Positions 1 to 11,459 of a DNA stretch of 64,000 nt are shown piece after piece (within the stretch, counting starts at the first letter, position 1; every line of letters starts with the position of its first letter). Source of the stretch: Megaustenia siamemsis (taxonomy: Eukaryota > Mollusca > Gastropoda > Stylommatophora > Ariophantidae); contig JAVIAB010000139.1 in the NCBI GenBank assembly GCA_032433765.1, positions 42,358,946 to 42,422,945 on the forward strand, read 5' to 3'. The notes below the pieces were generated by a model. It was not told the origin of the DNA. It saw nothing but the letters and a program-made list of their open reading frames with translations, and did no database searches. Both the position numbers and the translations under genes were made by a program.

Positions 1-336
1 ACCGCTTTTTGTATTTTTTTCAAAATTTGCATGTAAAGTTATAATGATTAGAACCCAACAGGGAATTAATTTCATTAAAAACAAACATTTGGTTATTATT
101 ATTGCTTATTTGATTTATATAAATTTATAACGACCCATTGATGTAGTCAAAACTTAGTGTTTGCAGTATTTAAGTTAAAAATAGCGATTACAAATATATA
201 CACGGTCAAATTTACGATTTTTCACGCTTTAAACGTGAGCTGTCTGACACAATTAGACACTTTTAGAAAACACGAGGCATTGTGTGTTCCATTTCCGTTC
301 ATTCATAGGTGTAGACGTGGAACGCTAACATTTATC

Positions 337-1551
337 ATGAGTCTTAAAATGAAATTCTGCAGTTTACAAAACATCGCAATAAAAATGTATGACTATTTTT
401 GCAAAGAGGCTAAACGAGGAAGATTATTTCATTCTTTAGAAAACCCTGAGAATAGGACAAGACACATTTTGGATTTATCTAAACGGTCATTTAATCGCTG
501 GATTCAAGCACGTGACCGTCAATGTTGCAAATATACAAAATCACAAGGAAGAGCAAAAATGTTGAATAATTTCGACAGTGAACTTATTAGAAGTGAAATT
601 CGCAAAATGTTGGGTATGAATGAAACTGTTACAATAAGAAAATTAAAAGTATCGCTGAAAAAGAACAACAGTATTGAAATATCAAAGTCTACATTATGGA
701 GGAATGTGAGAGCTGCAGACTTTACATTCAGAAAGTATTCCAATGGACGAAACATCATCTGTGAGAAGCCACATATAGTAGTCATGAGAAGCAAGTACTT
801 ACGTGAAGTAAAAGAGGTGCGCAAGCAAGGTTATGATATTGTGTACTTGGATGAAACATGGATCAATGCTCACCACACTAACCAAAGGGAATGGCAGTCA
901 TCAGATGGAAAGATTAAAAGATTAATACCTAGCAGCAAAGGACAGCGCTTGATAATTGCTCATGCAGGTAGCCGACAACATGGACTAATACAGAATGCAG
1001 AGCTCATTTTTCTTTCAAAATCCATAGACAATCGGGATTATCACTCTGAGATGAATGGTCACATATTTAGACATTGGATTGAAAATTCTGTTCTCCCATC
1101 ACTAGATCGACCATCTTGCCTAATAATGGACAATGCAGCGTACCACAACATTGTTGCACTTGAAGATAAAGTCCCGACGTCATCCAGTACAAAAGATGCT
1201 ATTAAGATATGGCTCACAAAGGAGCACATACAATTTAATAACATGTACTTAAAACCTGAATTACTATCTCTAGTAAAGCAAAAACAGAGGACAAAGATTT
1301 TTCAAATAGATAAGATTATCCAAGAGCACGGTCATATAAGTTTGAGGCTGCCACCTTACCATGCTCATTTAAATCCAATAGAACTAATCTGGGCAAAATT
1401 AAAAGGACAAGTGGCAGATGAAAATACAACATTCAAAATATGCGATGTAAAGACTCTTGCTAATCTCGCTTTATTAAATATAGACAAAGATTATTGGGCT
1501 AAATGTGAAGACCACGTCTTAAAACAGGAAGAGGAATATTGGAAAAAATGA
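337..1551 (+). CDS. Tc1/mariner-IS630 superfamily transposase, DD83E type (Sailor-like), intact ORF
   Basis: The product should be a DDE transposase that cuts and rejoins the ends of its own DNA element in the nucleus. The frame is open from 157, but I prefer the ATG at 337: the N-terminal helix-turn-helix-like region (SKRSFNRWIQ and preceding residues) starts just after it, and the upstream 60 codons look non-conserved. Numbered from the 157 ATG, the catalytic residues are D232 in LDETWINAHH, D325 in IMDNAAYH and E409 in NPIELIWAKLKG. The second D and the E are separated by 83 residues, far more than the 34-37 of classical Tc1 or mariner. That matches the long-spacing branch I know as Sailor (DD82E); the name is from memory. 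There is no internal stop or frameshift over 400 codons, so it is young or under selection. I could not find terminal inverted repeats; the left end may lie before the window. Confidence 0.85.
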   Translation: MSLKMKFCSLQNIAIKMYDYFCKEAKRGRLFHSLENPENRTRHILDLSKRSFNRWIQARDRQCCKYTKSQGRAKMLNNFDSELIRSEIRKMLGMNETVTIRKLKVSLKKNNSIEISKSTLWRNVRAADFTFRKYSNGRNIICEKPHIVVMRSKYLREVKEVRKQGYDIVYLDETWINAHHTNQREWQSSDGKIKRLIPSSKGQRLIIAHAGSRQHGLIQNAELIFLSKSIDNRDYHSEMNGHIFRHWIENSVLPSLDRPSCLIMDNAAYHNIVALEDKVPTSSSTKDAIKIWLTKEHIQFNNMYLKPELLSLVKQKQRTKIFQIDKIIQEHGHISLRLPPYHAHLNPIELIWAKLKGQVADENTTFKICDVKTLANLALLNIDKDYWAKCEDHVLKQEEEYWKK

Positions 1552-1672
1552 TGGTTTGTGGAATGTTCAACCCCAAACAGTTATTAATCTTTTAGACTCG
1601 TCTGATTCAGAATGAAAGTATATAGCCCCCACAATGTTGGCCCCTATATTACCTTAAATTATTTCAACAAAC

Positions 1673-1688
1673 GGTCCTTTTCAGGACC
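1673..1688 (+). promoter_or_regulatory. Histone-mRNA-type 3' stem-loop
   Basis: The 16 bases GGTCCTTTTCAGGACC fit the metazoan histone 3' stem-loop consensus GGYYYTHHTHARRRCC exactly: a 6-bp stem, a TTTC loop, AAC upstream and ACACAA downstream. In replication-dependent histone mRNAs this hairpin binds SLBP and directs cleavage without polyadenylation. It lies 122 bases after the transposase stop. I see no histone reading frame in the preceding kilobase, so it is either a relic of a histone gene or a 3' end signal captured by the transposon. A purine-rich stretch (ATGAAAATTGGA) follows within 25 bases, roughly where a histone downstream element would sit. Confidence 0.6.
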
Positions 1689-1699
1689 ACACAACTATG

Positions 1700-2640
1700 A
1701 AAATTGGACATACAGGTATACCTTGATATTATCGTCCGTCCTCGAACTGAGCAGACAATAATTATCCTGGTGTTTTGTTTTATCCAGTTATTTCCCCATT
1801 ACGGCCACGCCTTTACCTAGTGAAAATTAATCGTAGACCAGCAACTACGGTAATTTCTATTCTTTAGGGCTTCACAATTTACAATTTTGACAAACATCAA
1901 AGAAATATCGCCGCTTTAAGAAAACTGCAGCTGCAAGATATTTGTTAAATATACATTTAAAGGGTCTTTTGCATTCTAATAACATTTGGAAAATTTCAAA
2001 AGTATTTAACAAACGGTTAGAGAGTAATAGCGTTTTGAAGTTGGGCATATGTTTTGAAACGAGCTATAAGATTATGTGGAGAGCACGTGAAATTTGCCTT
2101 TTTAAATGGTGAGTTGATTACAACAAAAGTGGATAATGTAAAATTCTAAAATTTAGGACAAACAAGAAAATCATATTTTTTATATACCTCAAATAAGAAA
2201 AAATCTTTCATAAATGCATGACAGCAGGGCAAAACATCAGACTGAAGGTCGGTGAAAAAAATAAGATTTCACGAACAAGAATTACAGAAATTCATCAAAC
2301 AGTTTCCGAGATAATTAATAAACTTTGTGTACATGAATATCTGAACGAACTATAGAACTTAATTTACACTTATATCAAAACGGGGAGGCAAAGTTTACTA
2401 CTGTCATGTAACTGAAACCCATCATGAAAGCACAGTTGTATAGGGCGATCTAATTGCGTTTATCTGACTGCTGTTTGGCTTAAACGAAGGGGTAGCCAAA
2501 CCCAGCAAACATTTACTGAAGGCTAACAATACTTTGAACATTGGCTACTCTTATCTTGCAGCTAAACGTAGTGTAACTTACATATTGTGTTTGTTCAAGA
2601 GTTATTCTTTACTGTCTCAAGATTTCGGTGAATACATATT
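1700..2640. other. Non-coding stretch, nothing recognised
   Basis: AT-rich unique-looking DNA. There is no reading frame with recognisable motifs, no tRNA-like boxes and no tandem repeat before the minisatellite starts at about 2648. Confidence 0.5.
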
Positions 2641-2647
2641 CTACAAA

Positions 2648-4420
2648 CATGCCAACACAGACGTGCCAACACAGACATGGCAACACAGATATGGCAACAC
2701 AGACATGGCAACACAGACATGCCAACACAAACATGACAATACAGACATGCCAACACAGATATGGCAACACAGACATGGCAACACAGACATGGCAACACAG
2801 ACATGCCAACACAGACATGCCAGCACAGACATGCCAACACAAACATGACAATACAGACATGCCAACACAGATATGTCAACACTAACGTGTGAATACGGAC
2901 GTGCCAACATAGGCTTGGCAACACAGACATGCCAACAAAGACACGCTAACACAAACACGTCAACACAAACGTTAGCAAAGACATGCCAATACAGACATGG
3001 CAATACAAACACGCCAAAACAAACGTGCCGACACAGACATGGCAATACAGACATGCCAACACAGACATGGCATCACAGACGTGTCAACCTAGACATGGCA
3101 ACACAGACGTGCCAACACAGACAGGCCAACACAGACATGCCAACACAAATACTCCAACACAGACACGCTAACATAAACACGCCAACACAGACACGCTAAC
3201 ACAGACACGCCAACACAAACACGTTAACACAGATATGGCAACACAATCATGACAACACAGACATGTCAACACAGACATGCCAACACACACACGCTAACAA
3301 AGACATGCCAACACAAACAGGCCAGCACAAACACTCTAGCACAGTCACGTCAACACAAACACGCTAACAAAGACACGTCAACACAAACACGCAAACACAA
3401 ACACGCTAACAAAGACATGCCAACACAAACACGCCAACACAAACACGCTAACACAAACAAGCCAACACAAACACTTTAGCACAGACACGTCAATACAAAC
3501 ACGCTAACAAAAGACATGTCAACGCAAACACGCTAACAAAGACACGTCAACACAAACACGCCAACACAAACACACTAGCACAGACACGCCAAAACAAACA
3601 CGCTAACAAAGACACGTCAACACAAACACGCCAACACAAACACACCAACACAAACACGCTAACACAGACACGCCAACACAAACACACTAACACAGACAAG
3701 CCAACACAAACACGTTAACAAAGATATGCCAACACAGAGACGCCAACCGAAACACGCTAATATAGACACGTCAACACAAACACACTAACAAAGACATGCT
3801 AACACAGACACGCCAACACAAACACGCTAGCACTGACACGTCAACACAAAAACACTAACAAAGACATGCCAACACAGACACGCGAACACAAACACGCTAG
3901 CACTGACACGTCAACACAAACACACTAACAAAGACATGCTAATACAGACACGCCAAACACAAACACGCTAACAAAGACATTCCAACACAAACACGCTAGC
4001 ACAGACACGGCAACACAAACACGCCAACACAAACACTCTAGTACAGACACGTCAACGCAAACACGCCAACACAAACACTCTAGCACAGACACGTCAACAC
4101 AAACACGCCAACACAAACACTCTAGTACAGACACGTCAACGCAAACAAGCCAACACAAACACTCTAGTACAGACACGCCAACACAAACACGCCAACACAA
4201 ACACTCTAGTACAGACACGTCAACGCAAACACGCTAACAAAGACATTCCAACACAAACACGCTAGCACAGACACGTCAACGCAAACACGCTAACAAAGAC
4301 ATTCCAACACAAACACGCTAACACAGACACGTCAACACAAACACGCCAACACAAACACTCTAGTACAGACACGTCAACGCAAACACGCTAACAAAGACAC
4401 GCTAACAAAGACACGCTAAC
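2648..4420. repeat. 15-bp minisatellite (GCCAACACAGACATG family), about 118 units
   Basis: A tandem array with consensus GCCAACACAGACATG. The first third is dominated by ACAGACATG and GGCAACACAGAT variants, the rest by ACAAACACGCTA and ACAGACACGTCA variants, so sub-families have amplified in blocks. The unit is a multiple of 3, which keeps frames open on both strands with translated patterns of the NTDMPTQTCQH and VLPCLCWHVC kind. These are low-complexity by-products, not genes. Confidence 0.95.
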
Positions 4421-4559
4421 ACATGCAATGTTTCTTTATGCTACATGTCGGTCAGAGTCCAATTTCCGGATCTTAGATTTTTTTTCTGAAATCGACGGGG
4501 CTTCGGTTTTTATCTAGTCTCTGAAAATGGACACCAGAGATTTTCTCTTAGAATTAGAA

Positions 4560-4680
4560 AGTAGGCGGCCTGGCGTAATACAGACCATTTCATACATAAA
4601 GTGTGTCGTTGGTCATTTAAAAATTGTGACATTAACACCATATTCCCCATATGCCTTATGACGTGAAGCTTTACTTGATT
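4560..4680 (+). repeat. Degenerate SINE-A 3' body
   Basis: The blocks GCGTAATACAGACCA, TAACACCATATTCCC and GACGTGAAGCTTTACTT align in order with the tail of the SINE-A copies at 7433, 20026 and 26407. The tRNA-like head is not recognisable. Confidence 0.6.
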
Positions 4681-4999
4681 ACCTCTAGGTACGTTACAAG
4701 AGATAGCATTCTCAAACGCTTGCAGATACCACTAAAAGGCGCTGAGGTGGAGGCGCAAGTATTTCTAGATTTCTGAAATAGCCGTACAAATACTAGGCCC
4801 CAATGTTTAAGACTTTCCCGGTTGTCTCATTTAACTTTTCTAATTAGTTTTCAGTTTCAAGGTGAGTTGTAGATGACGTCCTACAGCAAATAAAGTCGTA
4901 GATGAGTGACAATTTAGCCTCGTACAAACAAAAATTATTTAAGGTGTTTTTTGGGTGGGGGGAGGGGGGTGTATAGTCTATAGTTTAGTCAGCAGATCG

Positions 5000-5415
5000 T
5001 CTTCTCTGTAAAAAGGTAAAGGTAAAGTACGAGACTTGAACCGGCGTCTTAGCACGCGAGTTTACACCCATATGTGCTAGGCCGCCTGTCCAGAAATGTT
5101 CGGAAATTTCTTTATAGTGTCGCCTCAAGCATCGAAACTCAGATGCGAGGCGACATTCCTCACCTTCCCAGGGTAAAACCCTGGTACCCATTTCTGCCAA
5201 CGGCTGGGTCGATCATGGGGGTATTTTTTTTCCAACCACGAGTACAATTCACACTGCTCCCAGCGGGAATCGAACACGGGTTGTCCGAACCTCGGTAGTC
5301 CACGTTTTCCCAACTCGGGTACTTGTACAAAGGACAACTCCATAGCGCTTACAACCCCTCCACGGCATCTACTCCAGTATGAAGATTGTCTACGACACAC
5401 TAGTGAAACCACTGA
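5000..5415 (-). repeat. SINE-B, tRNA-like dispersed repeat
   Basis: On the minus strand a B-box-like GTTCGATTCCCGCTGG lies near 5265, followed by CCCAGCCGTTGGCAGAAATGG and a long body ending in GTAAAGTAC repeats near 5010. A second, shorter copy with the same CCAACCACGAGTACAA and GCTGGGTCGA blocks lies at 30645-30790, so this is a dispersed family. Reading frames across it are shadows. Confidence 0.6.
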
Positions 5416-5439
5416 ACATGGCTTTATCTTATATTCACG

Positions 5440-6029
5440 AACTCAGTAGCTACCGCGAGGGCTTTCCCACCAACGAGCATTAATCGCTTCACACGACATG
5501 TGTTGTAGGTATCAGGGGCTATATTCATTTCTCTCATTACGGTAGTCAGTTCCCTGCACTGGCGTGGTGGTGGCAATGATCTTCCTCTCTGTTGTTACTT
5601 AAAGCACTATGACCTCTAAAACATCCCTAAGTAACGTTTTGTTAACACTGAAAAAGGCTGTCAAATCATTGAGACATTTTTAGCGCACGGAGAACAAGCT
5701 TAAGTAGCAGCACAACCCCGCTAAAAAAAAATAAGAAGAAATCAAAGACAGAAGAGAACATATATAAGACAAAGATGGTGGGACACAACAGCATGAATGT
5801 ACTCGTTCTCAAACCAGAACTGCTAATAAAATTTTGTCAATATAAGTAAAGAGTGAAACTATTCTGAAAGACAATGTCCAGCAAAAACCACCGAAGATCA
5901 ACCGTATCTTGCTTCATATTGTCTGTTAAAACCAAAATGACAATTTGCATAAATATATTTGTTAAGAAGATTTGTTTTGAAGAATCGACAGCTCGTCGAA
6001 GTTACCAAATGAGCCAGATATGCAAAAGT
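5440..6029. other. Non-coding stretch, nothing recognised
   Basis: No motif-bearing frame, no repeat shared with the rest of the window and no tRNA boxes. A 61-codon frame at 5874-6059 has no recognisable content. Confidence 0.4.
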
Positions 6030-6190
6030 CACACGATGATTACCACTGAAACTCAATAGCTTGTACTGCACTTTTAGTCATCAGTTTTACTGTTATCGTT
6101 CTCGTGAAGTCACACGACGATTACCACCGAAACTTAATAGTTTGTACTGCACTTTTAGTCATCAGCTTTACTGTTTATTGCTCTCTTGTC
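6030..6190. repeat. 81-bp tandem duplication, 2 copies
   Basis: The segment starting TCACACGATGATTACCACTG (6030) is repeated from 6111 as TCACACGACGATTACCACCG, with GTACTGCACTTTTAGTCATC in both. The copies differ at several sites, so the duplication is not recent. Confidence 0.8.
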
Positions 6191-6344
6191 TTGTCTAATA
6201 AATTTTGCATTATGATAATCATCATCATCAGGTACCATATACCTGCTCGTAAACATATCTACAACCTACTGTCTTTATAGTGTTTTTTTTATTAATTCTG
6301 TTCATGGTTTATTATTTGTTATCAGAGTTAATTAATGAATCAAT

Positions 6345-6620
6345 TTATTACCCACATTTGGAAGATATTTCCAATATTAGGAAGAAACAATCATCATTTT
6401 TTGGCCATGTAATGAGAAGAGAACAAGTGGAATGTATTGTAACAACTGGAAAAATTGAGGGACGAAGAGATAGAGGGAAGCAAAGAAAAAAAAATACCAG
6501 ACAGCTTAAGAGAATGACTTGGCAGAAGGTCAACAACAGAAATGATAAATAACTGTCGAGATCGAAAGTTGTGGAGAGACATGATCACCTACGCCAGAAG
6601 GCTCGGTATTTGATGATGGT
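6345..6620 (+). pseudogene. LINE family 2, C-terminal end of ORF2 (fragment)
   Basis: Encodes the end of a non-LTR reverse transcriptase polyprotein: NIRKKQSSFFGHVMRREQVE, TTGKIEGRRDRGKQRKK, then after a stop RDRKLWRDMITYARRLG and a terminal TGATGATGG. This tail region after RT is shared with the copies at 18879, 25262, 29230, 40195, 58891 and 61440. It is a 5'-truncated, dead copy; this C-terminal region carries no catalytic motif. Confidence 0.75.
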
Positions 6621-6919
6621 TCATGGTTTTCTTGAAAAAATCATGCAACAGCAACAATAACAACAACAACAACAAACATGACAAAAGAAGCAAGTACGCT
6701 GCTAAGCTGGATCAGATACAATTAAAAGACAACAATTAGGATGTTTCGGTTTGCGAACAAGACAAGGCTAAAATAAAGAACCAATGTTTCTAGCGAAAAA
6801 ACTTCAGCAAGGCCACAAACAAATAAAACAGAAAAACACATTTTTTTTTTAAATCAGTAGAAATCTAAACAGTGACCACACCCATCTGACGTCATAATGT
6901 AAGTACACACAAAATTATC

Positions 6920-7350
6920 ACGATCATCATCATGCGTCTTTGTTGTGTGTCATCATGTCCTTCCACAATTATTTGTTCACAGTGTATGGTACCAATTGTT
7001 ATTCCCTGATTACCGTGCCACGACACCAAGCTGTCTACTACCTCTCTCTTTTTCCTTCGTGATCTTTTTGAACTTGTATTTTGCTAGTTGTGACCAAGTA
7101 TTCCAAATCCCCTTTTCTCATTTTATGTAAGAAAAATATCGATTCTTTCTCTCTGACATTTTTTAGGAACTCTCTTTTTGTGTTGGCCTTTGAGAATTTC
7201 TGCGTTGGTTTTCTAGCAGCACAACTCTCAATATTCTTCGAAGGAATCTCATCTCTGAGGCCAATAATAGTCTTTTCATTTATTTGTCTACCGTCCATGC
7301 TTGGTTTCCATAGGTCAGTACTGAAGCTACATAACACCGATAAACTTTCT
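6920..7350 (-). pseudogene. LINE family 2, C-terminal end of ORF2 (fragment, minus)
   Basis: The minus strand encodes KANTKREFLKNVREKESIFF, HKMRKGDLEYLVTTSKIQ and then a degenerate GHGN..YHTL-type tail, ending in ATGATGATGATCG near 6920. It is the same family as 6345-6620, broken by frameshifts. The short plus-strand frame opposite it is a shadow. Confidence 0.7.
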
Positions 7351-7432
7351 TTCTCATTTCTATTGAAATAGACTTTTTGCGCAATATGTTTTTCATTTTC
7401 GGAAATATTACTTTGGCCTGTGCTATTCAAAT

Positions 7433-7698
7433 GGGAGCCGCGATAGCTCAGTGGTTAGTAAACTGGACTACAATGGACAAGGGGTTGGGTTGATTCCAAC
7501 CGACGGCTTCCGGGTTCACCCAGCCTTAAATGGGTACTGGATTTTTTTCTGGGAAAGTGAAGCGGCACGGGCGTAATACCGACCACATTACCCCAAAAAT
7601 CATGTGCTGAAGGTCTGTAAAATGTATGGCCACTAACACCATATTCCCTGTACGCCACTTGGCGTGACGGGGGTACTTTACTTTTTTTTTTTTTTTAA
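7433..7698 (+). mobile_element. SINE-A, full-length tRNA-derived SINE with target duplication
   Basis: The head GCCGCGATAGCTCAGTGGTT carries an RNA polymerase III A box (TAGCTCAGTGG). A degenerate B box (GGGTTGATTCC) follows, then a conserved body (CACCCAGCCTTAAATGGGTA; CACCATATTCCCTGTACGCC) and a poly-T tail after GGTACTTTAC. It is flanked by 15-bp direct repeats CTGTGCTATTCAAAT (7418-7432) and CTGTGCTATTGAATT (7699-7713), 13 of 15 identical, as expected for LINE-mediated insertion. It has no protein product; it depends on a LINE for mobility. Confidence 0.9.
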
Positions 7699-8089
7699 CT
7701 GTGCTATTGAATTTTTTTTTTTTTATTTCAGTGATACATCATCGTCCCCTGATGTTATTATTGTGCTAATGTATTTGAGGATCTCCACTTGTTTTATCCT
7801 GCTGATCCCGTTTTCTTACTGTTTAGGCGTCTAACGGCAAGAAAAGACGAAAGATAGACATGTTTTAAAACCGTAAGCACTATTATTTGCACGTTTCATA
7901 TGTATATGTTTAATGCCCCATTGAAAATGAAAAGAAAGACGTGGAAAAATATGCAGATAGGTCAACGCGGTCAAAGATCGTGAGAAGCTGCAGCAAGAAA
8001 GTGGTCTAGTATGATGAGGCCAGCTCCATTATCCAAAAACAATTCCATGCAAAGTGGTAATAATATAACCTCACCCCGCCTTTAAATGC

Positions 8090-8670
8090 GGAAGGTTAAT
8101 ACCAGTTTAAAAGACCAAGAGGAAGACCCAGAAGAAGATGGATAGATGCAGTGGCAGAGACATGTAACAACAAAGGAAAATCACTAATTCAGACAGTTCG
8201 AGCAGCACAAGAACGACAAATGATATAAACCACGACACCTTTTAGGTATCAGTGAAAAGAGAAAAGTGTTTCGGCCCTTTAGCTTCTTGACAAACATTTC
8301 TATGCCAGCTAAACAACAAATAATAAATAGCATTTTCATACCAACTTTGTGCTATGAAAGTCAAACATGGACCATTTCTAAATCACAATTAAGAAAGACG
8401 TGACAATACATGTGAGATGCGTTGCTTGAGAAAAGTAACAAACACAAGAAGAGATAGAATACCAAATGAAACCATAAGAAAATTTTAGGAACGAAACCCT
8501 GCCAAGAATATATAGAACAACAACAACTTAAATAATTTGGCCACCTGGTCAGAATAAATCCTTACCATCAAGGACGTTCTTCTCAAGAATGCATGGAAAA
8601 AGACCAAGAGGAAGACCCATAAAAAGATGGATAGATGCAGTGACAGAGACATGTAACAACAAAGGAAAAT
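8090..8670 (+). pseudogene. Degenerate LINE ORF2 C-terminal fragments (family 3), partly duplicated
   Basis: Two blocks share KRPRGRPRRRWIDAV-type coding (AGACCAAGAGGAAGACCCA at about 8117 and 8611, followed by AAGATGGATAGATGCAGTG). The block 8310-8560 encodes a broken SQTWTISKSQLRK-like stretch typical of the end of RT in RTE-like elements. Many stops and frameshifts; a dead copy. Confidence 0.65.
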
Positions 8671-8673
8671 TAC

Positions 8674-8802
8674 TAAAAATGTCTCTAGCTCGTAGCGTTG
8701 ATAACAAAAATGTCTCTAGCTCGTAGTGTTGATAACAAAAATATCTCTAGCTCGTAGCGTTGATAACAAAAATGTCTCTAGCTCGTAGCGTTGATAACAA
8801 AA
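8674..8802. repeat. 31-bp tandem repeat, 4 units
   Basis: The unit AAAAATGTCTCTAGCTCGTA plus GCGTTGATAAC is repeated four times with one or two substitutions. It begins directly where the LINE fragment at 8670 breaks off. Confidence 0.9.
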
Positions 8803-9126
8803 ATGTTTAAAATGCTGCACAAAATATTTAAAAAAAAAAGAAAGTAATAAATCTCGGAAACAGTCGATATAAAGATTTATAAGAGAATGCGAAGTCCCAG
8901 TCTGAATTCACCATAGCCGTAGGGGAAGAATTTATCATGACTGGTTCTATACAACAATGTTGTGTGTATACAGTAATATGAGCACTAATTTAGTTTGAAG
9001 CTTCAGAAGTATCAGAGTCCCGACAGCTTCAGTTGGAGAGTTTAAAAGTTGTACTTCAAGATTTGCTGACTAGGGTAATTTAATAATCTATTTTGCTTGT
9101 TTGAGCCGGAATCTCTTATACTATAC

Positions 9127-9250
9127 TGTCCACTCAGAAAAATTCTAAGAACTGTCCACTCAAAAAAGTTCTAAGAACTGTCACTTTAAAAAGTTCTAAG
9201 AACTGCCCACTTTAAAATGTTCTAAGAACTGTCCACTCAAAAAAAGTTTT
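9127..9250. repeat. About 25-bp tandem repeat, 4-5 units
   Basis: GTTCTAAGAACTGTCCACTC with a run of A is repeated, each unit containing the palindrome GTTCTAAGAAC. Confidence 0.85.
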
Positions 9251-9384
9251 ACATTTTAACTTTAATATTAAAGTCAACGCGTCGATGTGGGTAGTGCGCT
9301 TGTCAACTGACCAAGTAGGTTCAATCCCCAAATGTGGGTAATAATTTGGTTAATTAATTAACTGTGGTAACAAATAATACATAA

Positions 9385-9598
9385 ATAAATGTGATAATAA
9401 AATCCCACAAAGGATTAGCCGCCTTGAAGGTAATGGCAGCTGCCAACATCGAGCAGAGACTATTTACCCTTCTGTTACAGGGACTAGTCCTTGCATCAAT
9501 CGAGTACGCCCTAGCAATTCTTACTGTCAGTACGACGCAAATTGACAGGCTGGAGAAAATACAAAATGAAGCTATGGCATTACCTTGGCATGTACGAG
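9385..9598 (+). pseudogene. RNase-H LINE, RT/connection region (5' piece, split by the palindrome)
   Basis: Encodes KGLAALKVMAAANIEQRLFT, LVLASIEYALAILTVSTTQI and DRLEKIQNEAMAL, the region after the RT palm in I/Jockey-like LINEs. The following conserved CTR motif (TGTACGAG) is cut at 9598 by the 8-kb element; the reading continues at 17677 with CTTACGAGGAAC and AMRYLLEFPTLDDR. A frameshift lies just before the junction (PWHV instead of a G-C-T-R reading). Confidence 0.8.
9593..9598. other. Left target-site duplication TACGAG
   Basis: TACGAG abuts the AGTAGTATAC terminus of the palindromic element and is repeated exactly at 17677-17682 beside the other terminus. Both copies fall on the same codons (T-R) of the disrupted LINE, which supports a true target duplication. 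Confidence 0.8.
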
Positions 9599-10089
9599 AG
9601 TAGTATACAAGGGTCCATTTGTTTAGCATTTGGCCCGTAAATTAACAAAGATATATAGGGCGGGCGCGCGGCGCGCATAAAGCGTGCGGCGCAGGGGGAG
9701 TTAACCGTGACATTTCGTGTCGAGGTATTGACCTCTAGTCCAGGTGACCCGGAAGTGACGTGTTTATGTCTGGTGTGTCCTGGCTTTGGAGTTCTTGATC
9801 GTTAGTGATAGGTTAGTAGATTATACAACAGCATTGAAAAACAATCAATATAAAACAAAAGACAAAAGATATATTTTATTCTTTTATTATCTCAATAGGT
9901 GTATAACATACAGTGGATATTATATAATATTACAAACATATTCAGTACATTGAGTAAATATATAGTACAAGGATAACAATTATTTATAGCTATGTAGTTG
10001 GGTGTCTGCTTAGCTCTATGTCATAAATGAATCATAAGGGGTGAAACTGTTAGAGATTGCTGGGTAGTCTAAGCTGGTAGTGTAAAGAG

Positions 10090-10475
10090 TTAAATATCTA
10101 GAGGAGTTGTCGAGACGTTATTATCAGCTACCTTTCTTTTTATATAGAAATAGGAAAGAGCATTTCTTGTTTGACTGTAGAAAATATGGAATTATTTAAG
10201 ACTTTGAAAACTAAATTTTTCCCACCCTTGGCCTTTTGCGTGACGAGAACCGCTAAAAACATATCTTTATCTAATTTGTTGTGTTGCTTGCTTAGCCCTT
10301 TACAACTGATTTTATCGTAATCCCCACTACAATGGTACGTCTTACTACATAAGCTAACAAGAGCTGTCCCTTCGTACTCTAGTTTAAAAAGCCCGGGCGT
10401 TCGTTTGGTGTACGCTTTAACACCCTTACAGTTTATACAGTCTGTTTGCTAGTATGTTCATCGCAGCGATGGGTG
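10090..10475 (-). pseudogene. Polinton-type DNA polymerase B, C-terminal fragment, left-arm copy
   Basis: Mirror copy of 16801-17184. It carries at least two single-base deletions relative to that copy: one in the TCTGTTTGC run (about 10440-10450) and one near 10176 in CTGTAGAAAATATGG, so the frame is broken. Substitutions are few. The stop position (10090-10092) is equivalent to the right-arm stop at 17182-17184. Confidence 0.6.
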
Positions 10476-11130
10476 TATGGAGGTCGCCTAGTGTGTAATA
10501 AGGGCTGTATAGGGTCGTCTAGTGTGCCGTGATGGGTCAATGGAGGTCGGCTAGTATGTCGTGATGGGTGTACGGAGGTCGTCTAGTGTGTCATATTGGG
10601 TGTATAGAAGGCGTTTAGTGTGTCATGATGGTTGTATAGGGGTCGTCTAGTGTGTCATGATGGTTGTATAGGGGTCGTCTAGTGTGCCGTGATGGGTGTA
10701 CGGAGGTCGTCTAGTGTGTCATATTGGGTGTATAGAGGGCGTTTAGTGTGTCATGATGGTTGTATAGGGGTCGTCTAGTGTGTCATGATGGTTGTATAGG
10801 GGTCGTCTAGTGTGCCGTGATGGGTCAATGGAGGTCGGCTAGTATGTCGTGATGGGTGTACGGAGGTCGTCTAGTGTGTCATATTGGGTGTATAGAGGCG
10901 TCTAGTGTGTCATGATGGGTGTATAGCGGTCGTCTAGTGTGTCATATTGGGTGTATAGAGGGCGTCTAGTGTGTCATGATGGGTGTATGTAGGTCGTTTA
11001 GTGTGTCATATTGGGTGTATAGAGGGCGTTTAGTGTGTCGTGAGGGGTGTATGGAGGTCGTCTACTGTGTCGTGAGGGGTGTATGGAGGTCATCTAGTGT
11101 GGTATGTGTGGTGTATGGCGGTTGTCTGGT
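10445..11130. repeat. 32-bp minisatellite, left arm
   Basis: Units of the form GGTCGTCTAGTGTGTCATGA plus TGGTTGTATAGG, about 21 copies, with higher-order order of variants (GGGCGTTTAG, GTCAATGG). The same variants occur in mirror order at 16140-16800, so the array was already ordered before the inversion duplicated it, or the arms are kept alike by gene conversion. Confidence 0.9.
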
Positions 11131-11459
11131 ATATCATACTTTAATCAACCATAAGAAAAATGAAGGAACATTACATTCAACATTACTTATCTTAACTACT
11201 TTACATCAATACAGTTGAATAACGTGTTATCGTTAAGTCTTACCATACTTTAAGAGAAAACATTCAAACTTACAGCGTAAAATATAGTCTCAATCATCTA
11301 CACCGATATAAACCTGTTATCGATAAGCCTTAACATACGTTAAGAGAAAACAAGCCAACTTACTGTGCAAAAATCCGCTAGTGTGAACAGTAACTTTCCT
11401 TGAATCAACCAAACTTATAACGCCGTCTAGTTTAAATATAACCTGGTAAGAAATGAATA

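Noticed and set aside
2534..3479. Several 60-137 codon frames rich in Q/T/H or C/L/V
   Set aside because: Products of the 15-bp array on both strands.
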